Below, piece after piece: positions 54,637 to 63,611 of a DNA stretch of 64,000 nt. The stretch comes from Singulisphaera sp. GP187 (lineage in GTDB: Bacteria > Planctomycetota > Planctomycetia > Isosphaerales > Isosphaeraceae), in NCBI RefSeq assembly GCF_900129635.1, contig NZ_FSRB01000003.1:1092998-1156997 (forward strand). Direction: 5' to 3'. Under the pieces are notes generated by a model, which did not search any database, was not told the DNA's origin, and saw only the letters and a program-made list of their open reading frames with translations. Both the position numbers and the translations under genes were made by a program. Within the stretch, counting starts at the first letter, position 1; each line of letters starts with the position of its first letter.

Positions 54637-55965
54637 CTACAGCCGGTTCGTCGTGGCGGGCCACCAGGCGTTGATGAGCGTCTTCAAATGCTCAACTTTT
54701 TCCGGGTTTTGGGCGGCGAGGTTTGTCGTCTCGCCCGGATCGTGAGCGAGGTCGTAGAGTTCCGCGGTCGTGTCGGGCGTGTTCTGAGGCGCGGGGAGGA
54801 TGAGCTTCCAGTCGCCTTCGACGGCCCAGCGATTGCGGAGGCTACTGGCAGGGTCTCGGATGTCCACGGCGTTATGGGTGAAGATCTCGCCGAAGATCGC
54901 CTTGCGGCGGTCGACCGCGTCGTTGTCGAGCAGGTTGATCCCCTGCATCTCGGACGCCGGCTGAAGCCCGACGGCGGTCAGGATCGTCGGGGCGAGGTCG
55001 ATCGAGAGCACCGGCTGGTCCGAAACCCGAGGCACAACGTGGCCGGGCCAACGGATCATGATCGGGGTCCGGATTCCCCCCTCATTGGGCGACTGCTTGG
55101 AGCGCGGGGCGAACCGGTCGGCATTCGGATCCTGGATCCAGCCGTTGTCGGCGAGAAACAGAACCATCGTGTTCTCGGCCAACCCTTGCTTGTCGAGATG
55201 GTCGAGCAGTTGTCCACAGGTTTCATCGAACCACTCGCACATTGCCCAGTATTTGGCGATTTCGAGGGTGGGGGCCGAGGCCTTGTACTTCTCGAGCAGC
55301 CGCGCCGGGGGCGTGTGCGGCGAGTGCGGCATCATCGGCGCGTACCAGAGGAAAAAGGGCGTTTTCTCGCGGTTCGCCTTATCGACAAACTCGAAGACCT
55401 CGGTCATCCCTTGCCGGCCGATCTTCAACCCTTCGTCGCCATGACGGCCCCCCTTATCGGGATCGCCCTGAGTCATCCCCGCGGTGAAGCCGCCGTGCCG
55501 GTAGTTCCCGCCCCACCACTTGCCTGCCTGAAAGCTCTGATAGTTCCGGGTCGCAAGCGCCTTCGGCAAGCTCGGTGATCGATCGAAGTTCGCAATCATC
55601 TCTTCGCGTGCCGCACGATAGCCAGGGTCTCGAACCGCGGCGAGTCCCACCTTGCCGGCGGGCAGGGGGGGGTCGTTGCTCGTCACCTTGTGCTGGTGCG
55701 GGTAAAGCCCGGTCAGGATCGACGCCAGGCTCGGCGAGCAGAGGCTCGAGGGGACGTAGCCGCGGCGAAAGGTCAACGACTGGGTCGAGAGCCGGTCCAG
55801 ATTCGGGGTCCGGATTTGCGGGTGGCCCATGAACGAAAAGTCGCCGAACGCCTGGTCGTCGGAAATGATCATAACGACGTTCGGAGGAGCGGCGAGCGCG
55901 GGGGCGGTCATCCCCAGGGCGAGGGCCAGCCCAACGAAGCGAAGAAGGACTCTCGACGTCATCAT
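54637..55965 (-). CDS. Secreted sulfatase-family protein with CSPSL in place of CXPXR
   Basis: A 442-residue exported protein of the sulfatase superfamily with a signal peptide (1-26). The metal site starts NVVMIISDDQAFGDFSF (D-D), and FLADNGWIQDP carries the later Asp-Asn pair. The modification motif reads SLCSPSLASILTG: Cys76 and Pro78 are kept, but the arginine normally at position 80 is leucine. The lysine motif is AGKWWGGNYRHGG instead of GKWHLG. The fold is intact, so the enzyme may still be modified and active, or have changed function. It lies 264 bases upstream of the CSVSR sulfatase on the same strand, and the CTPTR sulfatase lies 37 bases upstream of it. Confidence 0.88.
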   Translation of the reverse strand: MMTSRVLLRFVGLALALGMTAPALAAPPNVVMIISDDQAFGDFSFMGHPQIRTPNLDRLSTQSLTFRRGYVPSSLCSPSLASILTGLYPHQHKVTSNDPPLPAGKVGLAAVRDPGYRAAREEMIANFDRSPSLPKALATRNYQSFQAGKWWGGNYRHGGFTAGMTQGDPDKGGRHGDEGLKIGRQGMTEVFEFVDKANREKTPFFLWYAPMMPHSPHTPPARLLEKYKASAPTLEIAKYWAMCEWFDETCGQLLDHLDKQGLAENTMVLFLADNGWIQDPNADRFAPRSKQSPNEGGIRTPIMIRWPGHVVPRVSDQPVLSIDLAPTILTAVGLQPASEMQGINLLDNDAVDRRKAIFGEIFTHNAVDIRDPASSLRNRWAVEGDWKLILPAPQNTPDTTAELYDLAHDPGETTNLAAQNPEKVEHLKTLINAWWPATTNRL

Positions 55966-56002
55966 CCATTACTCCTTACCAAAAAGCAGCACAGCTGTTT
56001 AT

Positions 56003-57580
56003 TCAACGATATGTCTCCCGATGAATCCGGACCGAGCCGTTGTTCTCCCGCGCGGGTCCGGGGGTGCTGCGACCCTCGGCCACATAGCGCTCCAGGAGCT
56101 TTGTGAGCCGGTCGACGACCTCGGGATGATCGGCTTGGAGGTTCTCGCGTTCGCCCAGGTCACGCTCGAGGTTAAAGAGTTGGACCGGGGGAAGCGACTT
56201 CACCTCGGGGCGGCCGGGGCGGGGATCGCTCCAACCCCCGGAGTCGGGGCAGAGGGCGAGCTTCCAGGGTCCCTGGCGGATCGCGAACGAGCCGTCGATC
56301 GAGTGGTGGACGGTGGCCTCACGCACCGGTGCCTGGGCCGTGCCCAGGAGGTCGGGGAGAATGCTCACGCTGTCTTCACCGGCGTCCGCCGGCAGCGTGG
56401 CACCGACGATCGCGGCACAGGTGGCCAGCAAGTCGGTCAGGCAGGTCGTGTCGTTGCAGGTGGCTCCCGCGCGAACCTTGCCGGGCCAGCGGGCGAGGAA
56501 CGGAATGCGGTGGCCCCCCTCGAAGATATCCGCCTTGTGACCGCGAAGCGGACCGCTCGGATGATGCCCCTGGCGGGCGAGCGCGGGGAAGTCGGCCGAA
56601 GGCGAGCAGCCGTTGTCGCTCGCGAACAGGACCAAGGTCGTGCCGGTCATCCCGTTCCGGTCGAGCGCATCGAGCACGCGGCCGACCGTGGCATCGACTT
56701 GCATCACAAAATCGCCATAAGTGCCGACCTTGCTCCGACCTCGAAATGCATCGTCGGGGACGATCGGGGTGTGCGGGGCGGTCAGGGGGAAATAGAGGAA
56801 AAACGGCTTCGCCTTGCCGTTCTCAAGCTTGCCACACCCATCGATGAACTCGACCGCCTTGGCCGTGAGCGTGGGGAGAACGCCAACCGCCTCGAAATCC
56901 GCGTGCGCAGGTCCTTTCCGGATGTACGTCTTCTCGGTCGTGGGCACTCCCACGCTGCGGTCATTGTGAATATACAGATACGGAGGCATGTCGAGCGACG
57001 CACTGATGCCATAGTAGGTGTCGAACCCCACCGACGTGGGTCCGTGTGCGATCGGCCGGGTGTAGTCGACGGCCTTCATCTTCGCTTTGGGGTCGATCTC
57101 ATCGCCAAACGCGATGGCGTGCGTGGTCCCCCAGTCGAACCCGAGGTGCCACTTGCCGACGCAGGCGGTCTGATAGCCCTGTTGGCGGAGCAGCGCGGCG
57201 ACGGTCAATCGACCGGGCTCGATCAGTGGGGGGGAGTAGCCGCCGAGGACCCCTTTTTTCAGCCGCGAGCGCCACGCGTACCGCCCTGTCAAGATGCCAT
57301 AACGGGTCGGGGTGCAGACCGAGGAACCGGAGTGCGCATCGGTGAAGGTCATGCCTTGATCGGCCAGACGGTCGAGGTTCGGCGTGGTGATCTTCGAGTC
57401 GGGGTTCAGGCGGTGAACGTCGCCATAACCCAGGTCATCGGCCAGGATATAGACGATGTTCGGCCGGTCGGCGGTCGCCTGGGTCTCGGCACAAGCCGAG
57501 GAGATGACGGCGAGCAGGGCCAGTAGGAAGCCTGACACCAGGGACACGTGAAGTCCGTGAAGTTCGGTTGGCTTTCGCAT
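56003..57580 (-). CDS. Secreted arylsulfatase (CTPTR)
   Basis: A 525-residue exported sulfatase with a signal peptide (about 1-31). Catalytic signatures are complete: NIVYILADDLGYGDVHRL (D-D), the formylglycine motif VCTPTRYGILTGR (C89-R93), VGKWHLGFDWG and LFASDNGCSPS. The overall pattern is that of the large arylsulfatase A-like group. The start at 57580 follows GGGGGAGAG and begins the signal peptide; 113 open codons upstream are not coding. With the next gene only 37 bases on, the two probably form one transcript. No formylglycine-generating enzyme is encoded in the window. Confidence 0.93.
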   Translation of the reverse strand: MRKPTELHGLHVSLVSGFLLALLAVISSACAETQATADRPNIVYILADDLGYGDVHRLNPDSKITTPNLDRLADQGMTFTDAHSGSSVCTPTRYGILTGRYAWRSRLKKGVLGGYSPPLIEPGRLTVAALLRQQGYQTACVGKWHLGFDWGTTHAIAFGDEIDPKAKMKAVDYTRPIAHGPTSVGFDTYYGISASLDMPPYLYIHNDRSVGVPTTEKTYIRKGPAHADFEAVGVLPTLTAKAVEFIDGCGKLENGKAKPFFLYFPLTAPHTPIVPDDAFRGRSKVGTYGDFVMQVDATVGRVLDALDRNGMTGTTLVLFASDNGCSPSADFPALARQGHHPSGPLRGHKADIFEGGHRIPFLARWPGKVRAGATCNDTTCLTDLLATCAAIVGATLPADAGEDSVSILPDLLGTAQAPVREATVHHSIDGSFAIRQGPWKLALCPDSGGWSDPRPGRPEVKSLPPVQLFNLERDLGERENLQADHPEVVDRLTKLLERYVAEGRSTPGPARENNGSVRIHRETYR

Positions 57581-57742
57581 GGGCTCTCCCCCCCACACAC
57601 GGAGTCCGTTGAGGGTAGGTTCCAACGTTCGGGATTCACGAGCACGCCGGCCCTCGCACAGGCAAGGGGATCGGCCAGTGTATGGCAACAACCCTCGAAA
57701 AGCCATGAGCCTGCCTGGTGACGCCCGCACACGCCCCTCTTG

Positions 57743-57762
57743 TAGGGTGGACACCGCCCACC
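57743..57762. repeat. Dispersed GTGGGC palindrome, diverged copy
   Basis: Reads TAGGGTGG-ACACC-GCCCACC, followed by ATCTTAG, close to the left edge of the IS66 remnant. Confidence 0.45.
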
Positions 57763-57784
57763 ATCTTAGAAGTGCCGCGATGGC

Positions 57785-58460
57785 GTGACCAGTCCGCCGG
57801 TTCCCCCCAAGCCTGTGCCGGGCGGGATCGCCGGCCCAGGACTGGTCTCCTTCGTGCTGGCCAGCAAGTTTGCCGATCATCTCCCGCTTTACCGGATCGA
57901 AGACATCTTGATGCGTCACGGTGTGTCGCTCTCGCGGAGCACCTTGTGCGACTGGGTCAGAAATGCCGCGGACTGCTCAGGCGCCTGGCGGAACTCCAGA
58001 AGTCGCGGGTCTTGCAGTCGCCGGTCTTGTGGACCGACGCCCCCCCCCTGTGACCGTGCTCGGAGGAAAGAAGCCCGGCAGCACCAAGGGGCGGATCTGG
58101 GCCTACATCGGCGACGCCGAGCACCCGTACAGCGTTTACGACTTCACCATGAGCCAGGCCCGTGACGGCCCGGCGACGTTCCTCACCGGTTACCACGGTT
58201 TCCTCCAGGCCGATGCCTACACAGGACATGAAGGAATCTACATCGATTCTCAGGGAACGATCCTCGAGCTCGCCTGCTGGGCGCATGCGCGACGGAAATT
58301 CTACGACGCGCGGACCAATGCGCCGCGCAATGCGAACCAGGTACTGGAGTTGATTCACCAACTCTACGATGTGGAGGACCGAGGCCTGTCGATCGGGGAG
58401 CGTCACACGCTGCGTCAGCAGAAGTCGACGCCGATTCTCGATCGAATGGAGCGGGCAGTG
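57785..58460 (+). pseudogene. IS66-family transposase remnant, frameshifted
   Basis: Three reading frames together spell an internal piece of an IS66 (TnpC) transposase. The first frame gives GPGLVSFVLASKFADHLPLYR and SLSRSTLCDWV; a second frame near 57965-58040 gives LLRRLAELQKSRVLQSPVLWTD; a third from 58045 gives GRIWAYIGD, TGYHGFLQADAYTGHEGIY and ELACWAHARRKFYDA. So at least two frameshifts are present, one at a C8 run (58039-58048 area), and the N-terminal and C-terminal parts are missing. The first acidic catalytic residue region (WTDxTP) is hit by the second frameshift. Not functional. Confidence 0.85.
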
Positions 58461-58480
58461 AACAAAATGTCCGTGCGGAA

Positions 58481-58939
58481 CTTACCCAAATCGGCGATGG
58501 GGTGTTCCCCCTGCTAACAAACGACCGCAAGCTGACGGCGACCGAGGTGCTGCAGGCGTACAAACGGCAGCCGACGATAGAGAAGCGGTTCTCGCAGTTC
58601 AAGACGGACTTCGCCGTGGCGCCGGTGCATTTGAGGAACGTGACGCGGATTCAAGGGATCCCGGCAGCGTACTTCTTCGCGTTGATGGCGCAAACGTCGA
58701 TCGAGCGGGAATTGCGTCAAGGGAGGGCTGCTGCCGATCGGAGATCGTTGCCCTTGTATCCGGAGGACCGGGCGTGCTCACGCCCCACGACGCATCGGGT
58801 GATTGAAGTGTTCTCGTCGATCCAACGCCACGAGGTTCGAGTCGGTGAGGGGCCGGCTCAGGTCATGGTGACCCAACTGACGAAAACGTAACGCCTGATC
58901 ATTCGACTCCTGGGCCTGAATCCGAAAAACCACGGTCAA
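58481..58939 (+). pseudogene. IS1634-family transposase remnant, C-terminal part
   Basis: From about 58481 the frame reads DGVFPLLTNDRKL, YKRQPTIEKRFSQFK (with the DDE glutamate), and PLYPEDRACSRPTTHRVIEVF. This matches, block by block, the last 130 residues of the intact transposase at 61860-63611. The frame stops at 58891 with LTKT-stop where the intact copy reads ELSKLQRQ; reading on through that TAA gives RLIIRLLGLNP, again matching (RQILNLLGMA). So a CAA-to-TAA type change broke the end. The N-terminal two thirds are absent, replaced by the IS66 piece. It is oriented opposite to the intact copy. Confidence 0.8.
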
Positions 58940-59170
58940 GCATAGCCACTCGCTCAACCAGCTACGGAAAATGCGGAGATACAGGCAGGGACGTACAAGA
59001 GCGACATCCTTTCCACGCTCTACGTTCAGACATATCCCTCTCTATGGAATTGTTCGCGTACACAACCCCACACAAACAGCTGCATGTGAATCTCAGCAGG
59101 TAAGTCCGTAGAGCCATACATCCATTTTCCTCTATTCCCCAAATATCAGCCACATGACGCCAACGAAAAC
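58940..59170. other. AT-richer spacer after the IS remnants
   Basis: A stretch with no recognised gene, hairpin or repeat. From here to about 61860 base composition is visibly lower in GC than in the rest of the window. Confidence 0.4.
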
Positions 59171-60223
59171 TCATGGCCCACTCTTTACTACTTCACCACC
59201 GGCACGTGTAGATAACGCCCTCCACACCATGAGGTTGATCGTACCGGCAACCGGCCTGACCGTTCCATCCATAAAAAGACAGGTTACGCTGCCCGAATGA
59301 TAGGAGTGCGCAGAAACGGAACCACCGGAGAGCTCACCTTCGACGATCGGACCACCGGCGCTACAATCAGAAACCTTGCCACTCGGGTCGGCGACATGGC
59401 TATAGAGCGTAAACTCAAAGCCACCTCTCAGCCAGCGCTCACCGGAGCGACTCCAGAAGCTCGAAAACGCACCCGCCAACCCAGAACACACACTATTCAT
59501 TAAATCACTATCGACATCTGTCGTTACAGTCAAAATATTCGACGAAACCACATCTCTGTATTTATTGTAGCCGCGAGATTCACTGCTGCCGATTACCCTT
59601 TCACTAAATCCCACGGTGTTAGCTAGCCCATCCAAGAACTCTTGCGAACGTGTCGCCTTAAGCCCCGGAAATGCCCCACCACCACCCACCCATTTCGAAC
59701 CCTCTTGTTCAAACGGATTTGGTCCGGTAGTGGCCCGATAACTACACCCAGGCAACAGGTAACGTGCGGAATCGGATGAACAAAGAAAGGTCTCCACAAC
59801 TAAGTTGAGAACAGTAGCATTTGCAGCCACTGGAATCGAAGCGTTCATATTATCTTTAGACACATCAAATGCCATAAAATTAATATGGTTGTACAATGCA
59901 CTGTTATCCAAATAAGGAAGAATCTCCGAATGCACGGAGAAGGGATAAACAGAGTAAAGCCGAGATGAACCCAATGCAGAAGGACGCATTCCGGCGGGAA
60001 AGGTTTGATTCGTTGCGTGCGAGCTCGCCAATGCGATGCCAATATTCTTAAGGTTATTAGCACATCCAGCCCGACGACCCGATTCTCGTGCCGACTGGAC
60101 AGCGGGAACAAGAAGTGAGGCAAGTATTCCAAGGATACAGATCACAACTAACGTCTCGATTAAGGTGAATCCGACACAACGTGCGTGGACTCGCCCGGCC
60201 CTAAGCTTCCTGTCGATGCGCAT
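59171..60223 (-). CDS. DUF1559 protein with type IV prepilin-like N-terminus
   Basis: A 350-residue protein with a prepilin leader of 19 or so residues, basic and ending in RCVG, then the methylation/cleavage site G-FTLIETLVVICILGILASL, which a prepilin peptidase would cut before Phe. The DUF1559 part follows: SARESGRRAGCANNLKNIG, the FPAGMRPS block and the terminal H-X9-DG motif HSGSVTCLFMDGTVRP. The start at 60223 follows GGAG and gives the shortest leader; open codons upstream are not needed. The gene is AT-richer than the window average. It lies downstream of the DUF1573 lipoprotein gene on the same strand, 432 bases apart. DUF1559 pseudopilins are hugely expanded in planctomycetes; their role is unknown. 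Confidence 0.9.
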   Translation of the reverse strand: MRIDRKLRAGRVHARCVGFTLIETLVVICILGILASLLVPAVQSARESGRRAGCANNLKNIGIALASSHATNQTFPAGMRPSALGSSRLYSVYPFSVHSEILPYLDNSALYNHINFMAFDVSKDNMNASIPVAANATVLNLVVETFLCSSDSARYLLPGCSYRATTGPNPFEQEGSKWVGGGGAFPGLKATRSQEFLDGLANTVGFSERVIGSSESRGYNKYRDVVSSNILTVTTDVDSDLMNSVCSGLAGAFSSFWSRSGERWLRGGFEFTLYSHVADPSGKVSDCSAGGPIVEGELSGGSVSAHSYHSGSVTCLFMDGTVRPVAGTINLMVWRALSTRAGGEVVKSGP

Positions 60224-60655
60224 ACTATTCTCCATCATAGGCGGCCGATTATTGTCCATGTCAACTGACATGGTGACAACCAGCCGGCTTGAATGCGACC
60301 TGGTCGCCCTGAAATGCAGGCAAGGTGAGCATTGACTAAATCCGACAAGAACTTCCAGCGGGACGTCTTCGCACCAACCACAACTGCGTCGATCCGCGAG
60401 ACTCACACGGCCGTGACACTGCTACAAAAGCAAGTGCGGGTCCTTCAGCCCATAACCGACTGCCCGCCCCTGGTGGCCAGCGAGGCCCAAGGCATAGTCG
60501 CTGCCGCGTGCTATATTACTTGGCTCCAGCGACTGCATCTGCGTCCGCCCCCCCCCTCACGTCTTACCGCACCAATGACCAACCGCACACGTCATTTCCC
60601 CACGCGCAACTGCACACCAAATCACACAATGACCAGTAAATGCGCATTAATTGAA
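60224..60655. other. Intergenic region between DUF1573 and DUF1559 genes
   Basis: A 432-base gap. An open frame on the plus strand (60332-60799) is rich in Thr/Arg/His/Pro, overlaps the DUF1573 gene and lacks any family signature, so it is not called. No terminator or promoter was recognised. Confidence 0.45.
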
Positions 60656-61741
60656 TCAACGACCCGACCCGATTACGATACCCGACACCGGTACCATAAC
60701 CTCAAGTGCCTCGGGATGATCAGTAAAGAACTTCAGCTGCCCTCGATAGATGCCTTGCGTCGAAGGCGCGGCAAAAGAGACACGGATGACCTGTCGTGAT
60801 TCAGAATTTGTCGATAAAGGCAATTCATAACGAAAATCGATCAAGTCGCTCTCAACCTTAAACACTCGGAACCGCCGTTCTACACCTGCACTCAAAAGAA
60901 TCGACTTCTCGATTGTCCGCATACCTTCCGTTTGACCTACAAATAACCGTTCTGGCGTGACTGACAACGCAGTTTCAACTTTCCACGAGAAGGGAATCGT
61001 GGCCCTGGCCCTTTCTTCGTCGCCACACATCAAGAGAACCTGCACTAATTCTTTATAAAATCCTGGAGGCTTCGATCCTTTAACAACTGCCTTGAGTGAT
61101 GCAATCTCGATGTTCTTGTCTGGCGATTCGACCGAATGATCGCCCGACTCCTGGTGGCCCGTTATTTTCGGCAAAGTCAAAAAAATCACCTCATTGCCCT
61201 CGCAGTACATCGTACATGACTTACAAATCCCAAGATTATGGCTAATCAATTTTACTTCCTTTTCAATATCTTGATATGTCCGTGTAATCATTAAATCGCT
61301 TTCTGATAGATCTCCGCGCAAGGGAGCAACGATTTCCCAAGCGAAGGTCACAGTGGTGACCGGTTGGATCGAGTCTGAAGTTTCTATCGTGAGGCTTGTT
61401 GTTCGAGGTCCTTCAATTGCCCCTAAAGCGATTGTTGCGGTTATTACGGCGAATTCCCCAGGGGGCACCCAAGTTCGATTTACATTAGGCTTCGTATAAC
61501 CACAACTTGACAAAAGACGTTTTATCTGGAGCTCGCTTGTTCCATTATTTTTTACAAGGGTTTGAACCTCTTTGGTTTTGTTGACTGAAGGAAAGTTGCC
61601 AAGATGATGTCTCATTGGCTCGACATGGACCGAAGTTGTGCCTGGAATAGACCTTTCAAAGGAACCTTCTTTGGAGGCAATGGTCGCCGACCCACAGCCT
61701 ACTGTAGTGAGTGACGCAAGAAAAAAGAACATAAGCAACAT
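60656..61741 (-). CDS. DUF1573-like lipoprotein
   Basis: A 361-residue predicted lipoprotein: hydrophobic LLMFFFLASLTTVG followed by Cys16. Residues about 38-140 resemble DUF1573, a beta-sandwich (HLGNFPSVNKTKEVQTLVKNNG, LLSSCGYTKPNV, the latter a diverged form of the usual S-C-G-C-T). At about 240-350 a second, similar beta region follows (VEPERLFVGQ-like VTPERLFVGQ, RVSFAAPSTQGIYRG). Sequence is AT-richer and less Arg/Pro-rich than neighbours, in line with foreign origin. It is the upstream gene of a possible pair with the DUF1559 gene. Its function is unknown; DUF1573 proteins are extracytoplasmic and often found in planctomycetes and Bacteroidetes. Confidence 0.75.
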   Translation of the reverse strand: MLLMFFFLASLTTVGCGSATIASKEGSFERSIPGTTSVHVEPMRHHLGNFPSVNKTKEVQTLVKNNGTSELQIKRLLSSCGYTKPNVNRTWVPPGEFAVITATIALGAIEGPRTTSLTIETSDSIQPVTTVTFAWEIVAPLRGDLSESDLMITRTYQDIEKEVKLISHNLGICKSCTMYCEGNEVIFLTLPKITGHQESGDHSVESPDKNIEIASLKAVVKGSKPPGFYKELVQVLLMCGDEERARATIPFSWKVETALSVTPERLFVGQTEGMRTIEKSILLSAGVERRFRVFKVESDLIDFRYELPLSTNSESRQVIRVSFAAPSTQGIYRGQLKFFTDHPEALEVMVPVSGIVIGSGR

Positions 61742-61788
61742 GTTTGGCTTAGCTCGATTCCGTCTAAGTCGAATCTGAACTAAACCTA

Positions 61789-61860
61789 GGCCTACAATTA
61801 CAACCTACGTTCCGCACATCTCTGGTTCATTATCTCCGAATTTCCGGCGGCCTACAATTT
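61789..61860. repeat. Direct repeat at the left edge of the IS1634 element
   Basis: GGCCTACAATT occurs at 61789-61799 and again at 61849-61859, just at the transposase stop. One copy may belong to the element end. No matching long inverted repeat could be identified on the other side by eye, so the exact element boundary is unresolved. Confidence 0.45.
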
Positions 61861-63611
61861 CAGCGATCGTAGGCCGTCGCCATGCCAAGCAGGTTCAGAA
61901 TCTGGCGTTGCAACTTGGAGAGCTCGGTCGTGAATTCCACTGGCGCTTGCCCCTCCACGATCAGCTGATGACGCTGCACCTCCTCGAACAAATCAATCAC
62001 CCGACGTGCCGTCGGGCGATGGCACGCTCGACCTTCCGGGTACAGAGGCACACTCTTCACACCATCGCGTTTCATCGCCGCACGCAGTTCCCGCTCCAGC
62101 AGCGCCTCGGTCAACAGGGCCAAGAAATAGACGCAAAGCAGCGACTGGATCCGCCCCACGTTCTGCAGGTACACGGGAGCCACTTCGAAGTCTGTCTTGA
62201 GTTGCGAAAACCGCTTCTCGATTACCGGCTGACGCTTGTATGCTAATAGCAATTCTTCCTCAGTAAGCAATAACTCGTTGGTGATTAGGGGAAAGACACC
62301 GTCGACGCACATTTCCGCCGCGAGAGCAACATGGTCGATGCGGTAAGTCAATGCGATGCGAACGGTCTCCTCTTTCACGTAGCGCGTCTTGTCGTTGGGA
62401 CGGCCACGCCCCTCCTGACGGTAAGTTTCCTCCCGTTTTTCCACGACTTCGACTGTGATCCACCGGGCCAAGTCCCGCGGCTCCAGGATGGCCGCGACCG
62501 CCTCCTTGACCTTTCCGAGTTGGCGATAGCGGCTACGCGGCGAGCTGAGTTTTAACCGCAGTTCCGACAACGCCAGCAACGCACGCTCCACTTGCTGATG
62601 ACGTGATGATGCGTCGACTTCCGCTTTCCGTGTGCTGTGACACCAGATCAGACGGTAGCCCTCGGCACTGAGGGTCGCCTGGTCGGCCACGCTGTAGCGT
62701 TCCAGGAGAACTCCCTTCTCATCCCGCTTCTCATGGATCGGCTTCCAGGTCACCTGGTCCTGGTACAACAACGCGCGGAATTCGCCATCTTCGGAGCGGG
62801 TACGAGGCAGGATGCTCAGGAATCGGCCGCCGTGCTGGTGCAGGTAAGCCATGTTCTCGGCGGTGGCGAGCTTGCAGTCGGCCACATAGAGAAAGTCCCG
62901 TCGCCCGGTCAACTGGCACAGCAGGTCCCAGGTGGCACGATGAGTGCGGTCGTCGGTGGTATTCCCGCTTTCGACGCGGAAGTGAACCGGTACGCCGCCA
63001 TCGCGAGTGACGGTCAGGACGTAGAGCAGTTGTTTGAGGTCAGGGCGATGATCCTTGTTGTGCCCCCAGGTAATGGCCTGGGTCTTCTGGCCCCGCATCA
63101 GGTCCTCTTGGGCCGCCTCGCGATAGTCGCCGTGGAAGGTGATTGTGGTCGAGTCGTTATGGAGTTCGTCCAATGCGACGTTGAACTCCGCCACGGCATG
63201 GGTGGCGACGGCCAGGGTGAACGAGGGGACATTGGCGTCGAAGAGTCGGTCGAGACAACGTCCGACGCGGTCGTCGTTCCAGTGGGGCAGTTGGGCCGGG
63301 GTCAGAGCGAACCACTCGGCGGGGTGGCGACTCGCCCATTGGCCGACGCCATACATGGGTTCACGGGAGACGAGAAGGTTCTTGAGCAAGAGAAGGAGGC
63401 CGGTGGAGGTGGCGATCTTTTGGCGGGCATCCTCGGGGGGAAGGTATTGGCGGAGGAAGTCATCCAGTCGAAGTCGGCGGATGATCCGATCGAGGATGGG
63501 AAGGGCGCCGAGCCGGAAGGACTTGAGGGACTGACCGCCGGTGTGGGCCGCCTCGCCGGGACTGAGATCGGGAGCGGGATTCGACTGGCGCGGTCGTTTT
63601 TGTTCTGGCAT
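61860..63611 (-). mobile_element. IS1634-family transposase (DDE), intact
   Basis: A 583-residue transposase with no internal frame break. The N-terminal part (SFRLGALPILDRIIRRLRLDDFL) matches the DUF4277-type lead domain of the family. The catalytic triad is likely D in LDELHNDSTTITF, D in FLYVADCKLATAENM and E in KRQPVIEKRFSQLKTDF, with the family-typical insert between the second Asp and the Glu. The C-terminal YPEGRACHRPTARRVID block is shared with the remnant at 58481. Length and motifs suggest a functional enzyme. The start ATG at 63611 follows GAGG. Element ends could not be fixed: candidates are the GGCCTACAATT repeats on the left and the hairpin at 63760-63794 on the right. Confidence 0.88.

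Noticed and set aside
55829..57526. 565-codon open frame opposite two sulfatase genes
   Set aside because: Crosses the gap between two genuine minus-strand genes and has only the biased composition of antisense frames.
60332..60799. 155-codon plus-strand open frame
   Set aside because: Overlaps the DUF1573 gene, has odd Thr/His/Arg-rich composition, no ribosome-binding site and no family signature.
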